Shown one piece after another: positions 1 through 9,993 of a stretch of DNA of 64,000 nt. A program made the translations under genes and the position numbers. Source of the DNA: Puccinellia tenuiflora (taxonomy: Eukaryota > Streptophyta > Magnoliopsida > Poales > Poaceae); assembly GCA_012064385.1 (NCBI GenBank), contig QRDG01000520.1, positions 496,001 through 560,000 on the forward strand, read 5' to 3'. The notes under the pieces were generated by a model. It did no database searches. It had not been told where the DNA came from and worked only from the letters and a program-made list of their open reading frames with translations. The first letter of the stretch is position 1, and every line of letters starts with the position of its first letter.

Positions 1-735
1 TTTTTATTCGCCTATAATTTTGGTTCACTATTATTTTCGGTTCACCCGAAATTTTGGTTCACCCGAATTTTTGGTTCACTATTATTTTTGGTTCACTATT
101 TTTTCGTTCGCCGGTATTTTTGGTTCACTATTATTTTTGGTTCATCGGTATTTTTGGTTCACTATTATTTTTGGTTCGCCAAAATTTTTTTGGTTCGCCG
201 GTATTTTTGGTTCACTATTTTTTTTTGGTTCGCCGGTAGTTTTTGGTTCACTATTATTTTTTATTCACCTGAATTTTTGGTTCACTATTATTTTCGGTTC
301 AACCGAATTTTTGGTTCACTATTATTTTCGGTTCACTATTTTTTTGGTTCGCCGGTATTTTTGTTTCACTATTATTTTCGGTTCACCCGAATTTTTGGTT
401 CACTATTATTTTCGATTCACTATCTTTTTTGGTTCGCCAGTATTTTTGGTTCACAATTATTTTTGGTTCACCCGAATTTTTTGTTCATTATTATTTTCGG
501 TTCACTTGAATTTTTGGTTCACTACTATTTTCGGTTCACTATTTTTTTGGTTCACCGGTATTTTTGGTTCACTATTATTTTCGGTTCACCCGAATTTTTG
601 GTTCACCCGAATTTTTGGTTCACTATTATTTTCGGTTCACATGAATTTTTGGTTCAATATTATTTTCGGTTCACACGAATTTTTGGTTCACTATTATTTT
701 CGGTTCACCGATAATTTAGGTTCAGCCTAATTTTA
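1..735. repeat. 17-bp tandem satellite array (GGTTCAC units)
   Basis: The stretch is built from two alternating 17-bp units, of the form TTTTYGGTTCACCCGAA and TTTTTGGTTCACTATTA, with variants such as GGTTCGCCGGTA. The array is already running at base 1, so its left end lies outside the window. It decays into ordinary AT-rich DNA after about 735. Long open frames across it (FGS, LVHYY and FWFT repeats) arise because the unit lacks stop codons, and I do not regard them as genes. Confidence 0.9.
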
Positions 736-1492
736 GTTTTTAAAAAGGCTCATAGTTGAATAATATTTGTTTTTTAAATGGTTCAAAATATAAAAATATA
801 TGCTCATTTTTTGAAAATACTCATTTAAAAAAATGTATTTTCTAAAAATCTTCAGATTTGAAAACAAAGAAGGAAAAATAAAACACGAAAAAAGAAAAAT
901 AAAACACCAAATCTGATTTTTTTTAATATGGAAATTTGTCCAAACTGAATAGAATACAAAAAAGGGGAATGAGAAGAGGAAAGAAATACGAGATGTGGAA
1001 GCACTGGGGAAAAATCGTAATGTTTTTTTTTTTTTTTTGAGAATCGAAAAATGTAATGAGAAGAGGAAAAAAAAATAGGAGACATGCGTGCACTGGTGAA
1101 GCGTCGCTCGAGGAATGCTACTCCGCGCTGTTCACTGCTACTCACGTAAGCTCGCACTAGGTAGTAATTTATTTTGTGGAACTGTTTGCAGATCATCCGG
1201 GAGTATGCAGTTGCCCTATGGGCAAGCGACGCGGGCGAGTTGAGATGTGCGAACTCCCTTGCGGGCGAGTCCGATCGCTCGACTCGCTATAAGCGAGCTA
1301 TAGGGGGACCCGACCCGGAGATCTTTTTTGGTCCATCAGAACTATTTTTCGCTCACCTTATATTTGTTGTTCCTATTCACTTTCCTATTTGGACCCATTT
1401 AGGAATCCCATAGACGGCCAATATATAGGGGATTTTTTTACCTATATCCGATAGGTGGATTGGTGAAGTTATTTTTATAAACCTCAATCTTT
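736..1492. other. AT-rich spacer, no gene recognised
   Basis: This is low-complexity AT-rich DNA with a run of 18 T at about 1021-1038, then a moderately GC-rich patch (1080-1320). I see no coding pattern, terminal repeats or RNA gene in it. It separates the satellite array from the first Helitron. Confidence 0.5.
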
Positions 1493-2732
1493 TCTAAACT
1501 ATAATATTGGGATCCGTGACGATGGTATGGTACGTCAAACCAGCGACTCACGCAATGACGCAAGCGTACGAGAAAAAAAAAATGGACGGGAGAAGAAAAT
1601 CGGGTCGAAAAAGGATCGGGAGAAAGAGATTGGATCGGAAAAAAATAGCTATAGAGGAAACGTACGTACATAGTCTACTCTTCCTGCACCTGTTGTCCGG
1701 ATCGCCAGCACCTAGCCACCGACGTACCCGCAGTATAGATGCCGGTCTCGATGGGCGGCACTGCCCCGCCGTTGTCATGCAACCTGGTGGACAAGGCCCC
1801 GGCACCAAGGCCACGTGCATGTGGTTGGAGACGCGTTGATCGTAGCCTCGCAGCGGGTGTCCAGGCTGACCTTGGCCGCGACGGATCGGCTTAGCTAGGT
1901 CATCCTGCATGCGGCGAGGATGATCCAGCTAGGTGCCTCTCTTGATGAACTTCGTAACCATTGTCTTGCCCATGCCATCACGCAGAACACTCCCACCCCC
2001 AAATCTCTCTCATACACTTGCAGATGCCTGCCTGGCCGATCTTCAATAAAAGAAATTCAATCAGAATATTCAAAGATTTGGAGGAAAACAGGCAAGCCTA
2101 TGAGGGTTTGAACTTTCAAGTTGTGGAGTTTCCTTTCAATGAAACCTGGCGAAAGCACGTCTGCTCTTTTCATTGCAGCAGAACACAAGCACGCAGACAA
2201 CTCATTCGGACCCGTCTTAATTTTCACGCTACTGTAGATTCAAATTGTTGTTTTCTTGTGATCTAAATTCGTATACGAACAACTAAGTTCTGCAAAGTGA
2301 GTGAGGCCTCGCCGGGAGGCTGGGTCGAAAGTGCCAGATTGGCATAGGCCGTAATGTTTGTAACCTCACTCGATTATATTTAAGATTTGCTGGCTGGCGT
2401 CGTGGTTTTTTCTCTTCCTCATTAAAGGTTTTTCACGTTAAAAATCTTGTGTCCACCCTTCCTCACACAACGCCTTTGAAGTTTGAACATCCCGCTCGCC
2501 TATAATTTCTTCAGCACATGATGTAGTTGGGCACGAGGAGGATGTCGCCGCACGGACATGACGTCACGTCACTGCCCGTAGATTTGAATAAAAGAGGAAA
2601 GTGACACGATTTGTGATAGAAAAAATGCAAGATGTTGGTGCATGCACTTGTTTGTGATATATAAACAATCATTTCATCTATGATTTTAAATATCACGTTA
2701 TATCCCGTTGCAACGCACGGGTATTTAGCTAG
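1493..2732 (+). mobile_element. Short non-autonomous Helitron
   Basis: The left end reads TCTAAACTATAATATTGG, compatible with the TC start of plant Helitrons. The right end has the characteristic grass Helitron terminus: a hairpin with CCCGT/ACGGG arms (2704-2721), then a short AT-rich spacer and CTAG (2729-2732), followed by T. No Rep or helicase is encoded, so it is non-autonomous. The interior (about 2030-2270) has a short open stretch containing the residues KDLEENRQAYEG that could be a captured gene fragment, but I cannot identify it. The base before the TC is T rather than the usual A, so the exact left edge is less certain than the right. Confidence 0.65.
2704..2732 (+). other. Helitron 3' terminal hairpin and CTAG end
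   Basis: The sequence CCCGTTGCAACGCACGGG forms a 5-bp GC stem and is followed 7 bases later by CTAG. This is the rolling-circle termination signal expected at the 3' end of grass Helitrons. Confidence 0.8.
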
Positions 2733-2881
2733 TAAACTATAATATTGGAACCCGTGAAAACGAATCACTAACACACACGGTGATGGTATGGTACGTCCCA
2801 GGCTGGCCAATGGCCTGGACCCATGCACTGGTTGCGGCCCAACGTCAATAAACAAGAGCCCAATAAAAAAACACCTACGAG

Positions 2882-2986
2882 CCTACGACACAATCCCTAT
2901 TCCGATACCAGCTCAGCTCAAACACGCGCCCAAAGGCGACACCCTACGACACAATCTTATTCCGATACCAACTCAGCTCCAACACG
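2882..2986. repeat. 61-bp tandem duplication hosting the CACTA insertion
   Basis: A unit starting CCTACGACACAATC and containing CAAAGGCGACAC begins at 2882 and again at 2943. The second copy is interrupted at 2986 by the CACTA. Its remaining 16 bases (CGTACAAAGGCGACAC) appear immediately after the right target duplication, at 9769-9784. Confidence 0.85.
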
Positions 2987-3005
2987 CACTACGGGAAAGC
3001 CACGC

Positions 3006-3440
3006 TACGCCGACGGCCGGAAGCCGTCGGCGTATGACCAGAAACCGTCGGCATATAGGTACGCCGACGGCCGCCGTCGGCGTATGGCCGTCGGCGTATC
3101 CTTCCGTCGGCGTACGATACAAGCCGTCGGCGTATGGTAGGTGGGGCCCACAAGACGCCGTCCGTCTCCGTTTCCGTCAACATATCATACGCCGACGGCA
3201 ATACCGTCGGCGTACTTGTCGACGTGGCTTGCTCCGGTGCGTCCGGCAGGCACGTCTACGCCGACGGCCTTGCCGTCGGCGTATAAGCCAGATCCTGACA
3301 GCCCGGCCCCACCCCTGCGCGTCTGGCAGGATTCCTACGCCGACGGCAATGCCGTCGGCGTATGTGCCACATAAGGCGACGTGGCCGTTCCCTGTGTGCC
3401 TGGCAGGCATCCTACGCCGACGGCATTGCCGTCGGCGTAT
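3006..3440. repeat. Left sub-terminal palindrome array of the CACTA
   Basis: TACGCCGACGGC and its complement GCCGTCGGCGTA alternate here about a dozen times, usually paired around a 3-5 base spacer so that each pair can form a hairpin. In CACTA elements such arrays bind the TnpA-type protein. Confidence 0.85.
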
Positions 3441-3752
3441 GGGTGACCATACTGCAGGTTTAATGGACGCTGGTTTACAGCACATTTTAAATACAAATAA
3501 AATTGCAAAAATACAAAACATCACAGAACTCACATAATATCATACATATATATACCATACCATCATAGAAACTTCAAATGGCAAATATAAACCAAAATTA
3601 CACTCATACAAAGTCGAAATGGCACAAACATAGTTCAAACTCATCCAAACACACCCGGAGACATCCGACGGCTATTTATCGCTCGAGGTACCCATCTCCG
3701 ACCGCGTGAGATTAGGCGACCGACCGCGTGGGCCAGCCGCCGTCGAATCACA

Positions 3753-5047
3753 CTAGGAACCCGGCGAGGGACGGGACGGTGTGGAATCCGGCGAGGGACG
3801 GGATGGTGTGGCATCCGGCGAGGCATCACCACCGCCATGCTGCACGCGAGCGCGAGTGGAGGCCGGCGAGCCAGAAGCACGACCAAAGGGTGCAGTCCTG
3901 GAGCATCCCGTGCCCTACATGTTTGAGTCCAAGTTAGCAACTTTGAAAGCACAGTACGGCGGTAACAACTGGTTTGGCAATAACTTACCGGAGTCCTTTG
4001 CTTGTATGTGAGGGCGACCGCTTCCCTCGATGGGCACTTGGGCGGCATCCCCACGCTAGGTGGACGCGGAGGCAGCGGCTCCCGCTCTCCAGTGGCAAAA
4101 AACTTCTCATGCGCCTACAAGATAGTTTAGATGTCAGGAGTTGTAGAAAAAGAAGGTTCAAACTAGAGCAAATGAGACTTGTCATATTGCAAATATTAAG
4201 GTTGAAACTTACAGCATCGCGCAACTCTTGCCACTCGTCATACGCCGCTCTCTTCTGCAGCCACACGTCATACTCCGCCTCATAGGCCGCGTAAGCGGCC
4301 TCAAAGGCTGCCTCGAATTCGGGCTACAATTTGAAAATAGAATGAATCTCATCAACTTAGCAACTTAGCTAGGAACGAATGTCGGAAAGAGAATGAAATT
4401 GAGGAAAACTTACATCGGGGCGAGCTCGGGAAGGCTGTCGAGGAGGCATGACAGGGGGGTCATCGGCGGTGAGTGTAGCCTTGACACGCACGAGGCCCAA
4501 CTCAGGAGTACGCGGGGTTACCGCAGTAAGACAGGTCAAACGGCCATGCTCCCAACCGTGCCCGGCGAGGACCAACGCTCTCTTGTCGGTGTCATGCTCA
4601 AGAGGGTCATCCACCTCCGGATTAAGACCTCTGAATGACTCAACGTAGTTTCTTATGTTCTCGTCGGCGTTGTTGTAGTAAGTGGGAAGCGAGGGCCGAG
4701 GCTCGGATAGATCGGGCTTCTTCATCTTCATCCTCTCCCATGCTTGCATGTCCGACACAGGACCTATATCGGCCACCTGCATTGCCAAAAAAATGGTATG
4801 CGTATCAAATTAGGAACATGAGGGGAAATGAATGAAACGTATCAAATAAGGACCCATACCAGCTTTTCCTTGAAGCGCTCATGGTTGCGGGCTCCCGCAC
4901 AATGTGTCCCCCCCGTCCCGCGGTTTGCCTTGTTCCGAAAGCGGGGCGACGAAACAGGGGCACCGAGGCGGTCCCTCCTCAGCTGGAGAAGAAGCCCCGC
5001 AACGACACGCGGGACCGACGGTGCTGGCTGGCGGGAAGCTACGTTGT
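3753..5047 (-). CDS. CACTA-encoded Ptta/En/Spm-type protein (multi-exon)
   Basis: Five exons can be read on the minus strand with canonical GT-AG borders: 5047-4860, 4776-4414, 4323-4213, 4114-3989 and 3914-3753 (TAG stop). The first contains NKANRGTGGTHCAGARNHE and the second contains QAWERMKMKKP, NADENIRNYVESF and DTDKRALVLAGHGWEHGRL. These match the conserved layout of the plant transposase (Ptta/En/Spm) family found in grass CACTA elements. The third exon is alanine- and tyrosine-rich (EAAYAAYEAEYDVW) and suggests a coiled coil. The last encodes a Ser/Pro-rich tail with a repeated PSRPSPDSTPSRPSPG-like motif. Upstream exons are not resolved, and the start probably lies in the GC-rich region near 5.7-6.2 kb. 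The likely role is DNA binding or accessory transposition function by family analogy, not seen directly. Confidence 0.7.
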
Positions 5048-5144
5048 CTGAAAACGCACAAACAATAAACATTAGCACACTATATATGGAAGGACCCACA
5101 TATAAAATATTTTGCATTTAAATTTGCCAGGCACCCCACCGACA

Positions 5145-5345
5145 CCCCCTTATCCTCACCGATGCCGCCACACTCACCTCACCGGCGGCCACTCACCTCT
5201 CCGATGCCGCCACACTCACCTCACTGATGCCGCCACACTCACCTCACCGACGGGAAGTTCCACCACCGCCGCCACACTCACCTCAGCACCGCCCTCGCCA
5301 CACTCACCTCACCACCGTCGCCACACTCACCTCACCGACGGCGTA
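5145..5345. repeat. Minisatellite with CCGCCACACTCACCTCAC units
   Basis: About eight imperfect units of CCGCCACACTCACCTCAC, separated by short variable spacers, lie in the probable intron or 5' region of the CACTA gene. Confidence 0.75.
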
Positions 5346-5432
5346 CCTATGCTAACTAAATTTGCTAACTAAATTTGCTACTTAATTTGCTAACTAAATT
5401 TGCTACTTAATTTGCTACTTAATTTGATACTT
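5346..5432. repeat. 15-bp AT-rich tandem repeat
   Basis: The units TTTGCTAACTAAA and TTTGCTACTTAA alternate about six times. No coding role is apparent. Confidence 0.75.
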
Positions 5433-5749
5433 CCTAAGAAGAAGTAAAAGGGAGGCTAAAATGAACTAAAATCATGTCTAAGCAAATGAATTAAAAGAAT
5501 CAAGCTAAAAAAATCTAACAAGTTTAAAACTAACCCTAAAATCTAACAAGTTTAAAACTAACAAGAATCAAGCACTAACCCTAAAACTAACCCTAAAACT
5601 AGCACACACATTAAACATAATGCAATTTTAACAGAAAATTAACTAACATTTCTAACATTTTAACAGAAAATAAAAAAACTAAAAAAAAGCTTACCTGCAG
5701 GGAGCTAGCACGGCGGGCTCGGGTCACCGGTGGGCGGAGGGGAGCGGCC

Positions 5750-5965
5750 GGAGGGTTGGGGAGGGGAGGAGGTGGTCGGGGAGCCGGGGAGGAGGTGGGG
5801 AGGGTGGGTCAGCCGGGGAGGGAGGGAGGGGGAGGTGGCCGGGGAGGGAAGGGGGAGGTGGCCGGGGAGGGAGGGAGGGACAGGGCGGTGGCCGCGGAGG
5901 GAGGGAGGGGGAGGTGGCCGGGGAGGGAGGAGAGAGGGAGGGGAGGCCGGGGAGGACGGTGGAGA
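5750..5965. repeat. GGGGAGG-rich minisatellite
   Basis: Units such as GGAGGTGGCCGGGGAGGGA are repeated across the segment. The strand bias produces long Gly/Arg- or Pro/Ser-rich open frames in several registers, which I treat as compositional artefacts. It sits upstream of the minus-strand CACTA gene and may be its 5' leader. Confidence 0.7.
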
Positions 5966-6198
5966 GGGACGGGCGGAGGCCGGCGACGGCCGACGATGCG
6001 CGCGTGCGGGCGCGGGCGGCGATGCGCGCGGGCGGCGGCCGGACAGGGGCGGAGGCGGCGGCGCGGGAGGAGCGGCGGCGCGGGAGGAAGCCGGCCGGAC
6101 AGGGGAGGAGCGGCGGCGCGGGGAGGAGGAGGAGGCGCGGGGATTTGGGTTTGATTGAATCTCCCGACCAGGTGGATTGCATTAACTAGGGATGCCTA

Positions 6199-6276
6199 TA
6201 CGCCGACGGCATTGCCGTCGGCGTACATCCCCCATTTTTTTGAAACCCATACGCCGACGGCAATGCCGTCGGCGTA
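6199..6276. repeat. Internal palindrome pair of CACTA type
   Basis: Two hairpins of TACGCCGACGGC-N4-GCCGTCGGCGTA occur in the middle of the element, far from the sub-terminal arrays. Confidence 0.85.
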
Positions 6277-6410
6277 CACCCTTTTTTTATTTTTATTTTT
6301 TTCCTCTTTAGTTGTACTACACAAAAATATAATTAATCACAAATTTAGTTGTAGTACACAACTATACTATTAAATATTTCAAAAACCAACAAAAAATATT
6401 CTATAAATTT

Positions 6411-7053
6411 GGCGGCGTTCCGACGCTCCGGAGCCCCTCTCTGGCGAAACCCTAGATCCGCTGAAGAAAACCATACATTTTCCGTCTACAACCTCTAGAG
6501 CAATTTTACACATGTTATATGGCACCCCCTAACTTTTGATGGGGTTCCGACGCTCCGGAGCCCCTCTCCGGCGAAACCCTAGACCCGCTGGAGAAAACCC
6601 TAGTTTTTCCGTCTACGACCGGCACGGGCGTCGAAAGTGGGTAGCTAAGTCGATCTTTTTGCTTGGTTGGATTATGTTAGTCACTAGGTACAATGAAAAC
6701 ACACATATAGCCCAACTCTTTCAACTCTTGAGAAAACCCTAGCTTTTCAAACGTTATTTCATGCTGGTTCCGAAAGAATCAAACCGTTATTTTATGCGGG
6801 TGGGATGCAGAAATAAATAAATCTACAAGCCAAAACACACTTGTACACATGTGATATGGCACCCCCTAGCTTTTGGTGGGGTTCCGATGCTCCGGAGCCC
6901 CTCTCCGGCGAAACCCTAGACCCGCTGGAGAAAACCCTAGCTTTTCCGTCTACGGCCGGTACGGACGTCGAAAGTGGGTAGCTAAGTGGATATTTTTGCT
7001 TGGTTGGGTTAGATTAGTCACTAGGTACAATGAAAACACACATATAGCCCAAC
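6411..7053. repeat. 337-bp tandem duplication with telo-box motifs
   Basis: Segments starting at about 6510 and 6847 share the order ACACATGT, GGCACCCCCTA, TTCCGACGCTCCGGAGCCCC, GCGAAACCCTAGA and GAGAAAACCCTAG. A shorter third relative lies at 6411-6493. The AAACCCTA octamer (a plant telo-box) recurs in each unit. Confidence 0.75.
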
Positions 7054-8252
7054 TCTGATTCATTCTCTTGACTTGAGTTGTGGCAAGTGTCTTCATTCCA
7101 TCATCTTCTTTTTTCACATCTCTTCTGTTCTCTCAGTGCCTCTTCTGGTTATATGACATCGATCGCACCTGATTGGACAAAGAAGCATAAGAAAGTAGCT
7201 GAAGAGCATAATCGCACCGAAACTGGGAACGTTATTTTATGTTGTTTCCTCGTCTCAGCTTCTTCCTTTTCACGACGCTTCTGTTCTTCTAGTGTTTCTT
7301 CTTCTTGCCTTTTATGTTCACATGGTGGGACATGTGAACACATAAGGAACCCAATTTGGGCACATGTCATCACATGATCCCATCGGTTCCATCCGGAATG
7401 GGAGTTTCCACCTGGAGGAGCTGAACTCTTGCAACTCCAGAGAAAACCCTAGCTTTTCCTAGTTTATCTGATTCATTCTCTTGACTTGAGTTGTGGCAAG
7501 TGTCTTCATTCCATCATCTTCTTTTTTGACATCTCTTCTGTTCTCTCAGTGCCTCTTCTGGTTATACGACATCGATCGCACCTGATTGGACAAAGAAGCA
7601 TAAGAAAGTAGCTGAAGAGCATAATCGCACCGAAACTGGGAACGTTATTTTATGTTGTTTCCTCGTCTCAGCTTCTTCCTTTTCACGACGCTTCTGTTCT
7701 TCTAGTGTTTCTTCTTCTTGCCTTTTATGTTCACATGGTGGGACATGTGAACACATAAGGAACCCAATTTGGGCACATGTCATCACATGATCCCATCGGT
7801 TCCATCCGGAATGGGAGTTTCCACCTGGAGGAGCTGAACTCTTGCAACTCCAGAGAAAACCCTAGCTTTTCCTAGTTTATCTGATTCATTCTCTTGACTT
7901 GAGTTGTGGCAAGTGTCTTCATTCCATCAATCTTCTTTTTTCACATCTCTTCTGTTCTCTCAGTGCCTCTTCTGGTTATACGACATCGATCGCACCTGAT
8001 TGGACAAAGAAGCATAAGAAAGTAGCTGAAGAGCATAATCGCACCAAAACTGGGAACGTTATTTTATGTTGTTTCCTCGTCTCAGCTTCTTCCTTTTCAC
8101 GACGCTTCTGTTCTTCTAGTGTTTCTTCTTCTTGCCTTTTATGTTCACATGGTGGGACATGTGAACACATAAGGAACCCAATTTGGGCACATGTCATCAC
8201 ATGATCCCATCGGTTCCATCCGGAATGGGAGTTTCCACCTGGAGGAGCTGAA
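7054..8252. repeat. 413-bp unit in nearly three tandem copies
   Basis: Copies begin with TCTGATTCATTCTCTTGAC at 7054, 7467 and 7880, exactly 413 bases apart. Copies one and two are almost identical, and the third stops at about 8252. Each copy keeps the same roughly 74-codon minus-strand frame containing EEETLEEQKRREKEEAETRK. Confidence 0.9.
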
Positions 8253-8435
8253 CACACCGCTGATCCAACGGCTCACAAGCGCTCGAAGGAAACACACGAT
8301 CCGTGTGCTTGATGCTGATTGGACATACTACATGCCCGTTGATCGATCGGCTCACAAGCGCCAGAAAGAAACACACCGCTGATCCAACGGCTCACAAGCG
8401 CTCGAAGTAAACACACGATCCGTGTGCTTGTTCCT
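8252..8435. repeat. 119-bp tandem duplication
   Basis: ACACACCGCTGATCCAACGG followed by CTCACAAGCGCTCGAAG occurs at 8252 and 8371, and each copy leads into the same ACACACGATCCGTGTGCTTG segment. Confidence 0.8.
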
Positions 8436-8442
8436 AATTGGG

Positions 8443-8450
8443 CATAAATA
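8443..8450 (+). promoter_or_regulatory. Possible TATA box for the 8550 ORF
   Basis: CATAAATA lies about 100 bases upstream of the ATG at 8550 and is followed by a C-rich, leader-like segment. This is only a positional suggestion. Confidence 0.25.
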
Positions 8451-8549
8451 CCCACGACCTCGTCCCCGGTTCGAGCCAACCTGTCGCCCTCCTCCACGCG
8501 CCGCCGTCTCTCCTCCACGCGCTGCTTCTCCTCCGCGCCGGCCTTTCCG

Positions 8550-8924
8550 ATGCCCCTTTTGATCAACCCGGATGGCGATGTCCGGGACTGGCATACGCCG
8601 GGCTGGCACTGGGAGAGGCTACCTTCCGGGGCGGGGACCTTGGTGAGGGATCCAGGTCGCATCGTCGATCCGGATCTTCTTTGGTGGTATTGGCCACGGA
8701 ATGTGTTCAGAGCGCCGGCCCCCGAGGAGGTGGTACGTCGCCGTATTAGGGAGGAGGACGAGCACGTCCTTCGCTACATGTATTTGTTCAATAATCCAAG
8801 TAGCAGGCGTTGGTCGCTACTTCAGAATCCTTATGACGCGAGCGAGTCTCTCATGGTTCCGGCTCTTTGGAAGCAGAGCGTCCGCGGCTCAGCACCGCGC
8901 GGCTTAGGACCTGGTCGTAGTTAG
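8550..8924 (+). CDS. Hypothetical 124-residue protein carried by the CACTA
   Basis: This frame starts at an ATG and encodes a tryptophan-rich protein (WHTPGWHWERLP, LLWWYWPRNVF) with a charged middle (RRRIREEDEHVLRYMYLF) and a basic end. I do not recognise the family. The composition is more protein-like than that of neighbouring frames. A TATA-like box and a pyrimidine-rich leader precede it, and a T/G-rich 3' flank follows. It may be a passenger gene or gene fragment captured by the CACTA element, or a chance frame. Confidence 0.4.
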   Translation: MPLLINPDGDVRDWHTPGWHWERLPSGAGTLVRDPGRIVDPDLLWWYWPRNVFRAPAPEEVVRRRIREEDEHVLRYMYLFNNPSSRRWSLLQNPYDASESLMVPALWKQSVRGSAPRGLGPGRS

Positions 8925-9461
8925 TTTGAGTACCTATGTTGAGTAATGTGTGTGTTCTCATCTATGTTGAGTACTGACTGTTGTGTGTGTGTCCCCACCT
9001 ATGTTTTCTTCATATGTTGTTCCTCTTTCTCCAGGCGTTTTGTTTCGTTCCGAAGTTATTTTTGTATGATATGTGTGGAAGTGTGTTGGAATGTGTGATT
9101 CACCAAATGGTGCAAGACATAGATCACCGGTGTGACCTTCCTCATGTTCGGGTCATAACACGTGCCAGAATTCCACGAACACAGCTAGCTCCGAAACCCT
9201 AATATGTTGGGGGGGGGGGGTTGAAGACGTAGAGTACTTGTCATAATGCAAAAGTATGGGTATACACACATTGTCTTAAGATTTGTTTCCTCTTAAGTAT
9301 GGGTTGAAAACGTTATTTCATGCGGGTTCCGGAAGAATCGAACCGTTATTTTATGCGGGTGGGATACAGAAATAGGGACGAGAATTATAGACCCAATTTA
9401 TACATAAATAAATAAAAGTAAATACAGAAATAAGTAAAACTTTATTAATAAAAAAAACCAC
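8925..9461. other. CACTA interior without recognised gene
   Basis: The segment is T/G-rich flanking sequence with a short G run near 9210 and a telo-box at 9194. It also contains ACGTTATTTCATGCGGGTTCC and CGTTATTTTATGCGGGTGGG blocks related to those at about 6750-6810. I see no coding evidence. Confidence 0.5.
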
Positions 9462-9745
9462 TACGCCGACGGCATAACCGTCGGCGTCTATATTAACAAT
9501 ACGCCGACGGCATTGCCGTCGGCGTCTATATTAACAAGACGGCCGTTTCGTCGCCGTCGGGGCGTCCGTTAGCGGTGGGTTCTACGCCGACGGTATTGTA
9601 TAGGCCGACGGCCGCCGTCGGCGTATTAAAGTCTACGCCGACGGGGTTTGTTACGCCGACGGGCCGTTCGTCGGCTTTCTCAGCTCGTCTTGTACGCCGA
9701 CGGCCCCGACATTTGGCCGTCGGCGTATAGGAAGGCCGTCGGCGA
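9462..9745. repeat. Right sub-terminal palindrome array of the CACTA
   Basis: TACGCCGACGGC and GCCGTCGGCGTA units in both orientations lie just inside the right terminus and mirror the left array. Confidence 0.85.
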
Positions 9746-9897
9746 CTTGTCTCATTCCCGTAGTGACGCGTACAAAGGCGACACATAAAAAGAAGACAAG
9801 CTCAATTGTAAGTTCCAGTCCAAATCGAAAAATTACAGTGTTCCCTAGCTTGCCGTTCTTCACGGGCTCGACACTGCCGCCATCTCAACGTTCTGCC

Positions 9898-9993
9898 GAT
9901 TCCACCCGTGCTATTGTCCGTGCTCATCACTTTCCTCTGGTCTGCACATAATACATGATTCCACCCATGCTATTGTCCGTGCTCATCACTTTC
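9898..9993. repeat. 59-bp tandem duplication
   Basis: GATTCCACCCRTGCTATTGT followed by CCGTGCTCATCACTTTC occurs at 9898 and 9957 with one mismatch. It lies in the presumed 5' untranslated region of the Helitron helicase gene. Confidence 0.8.

Larger units (their letters stand above)
2987..9765 (+). mobile_element. Complete CACTA (En/Spm) DNA transposon
   Basis: The element starts CACTACGGGAA and ends TTCCCGTAGTG, a perfect inverted pair, and is flanked by the 3-bp duplication ACG (2984-2986 and 9766-9768). Sub-terminal arrays of TACGCCGACGGC in both orientations lie just inside each end, typical of CACTA transposase-binding regions. It carries a spliced Ptta/En/Spm-type gene on the minus strand (3753-5047), but I find no DDE transposase (TnpD) in its 6.8 kb, so it is probably non-autonomous. 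Its interior is unusually repeat-rich: minisatellites at 5.1-6.0 kb, a 337-bp duplication, a 413-bp triplication and a 119-bp duplication. Confidence 0.9.

Noticed and set aside
20..730. 236- and 208-codon open frames in the satellite
   Set aside because: They are produced by a stop-free 17-bp repeat in several registers and have no protein features.
5724..6189. Long Gly/Arg- and Pro-rich open frames on both strands
   Set aside because: They come from a G-rich minisatellite. Overlapping frames on both strands are expected from the composition.
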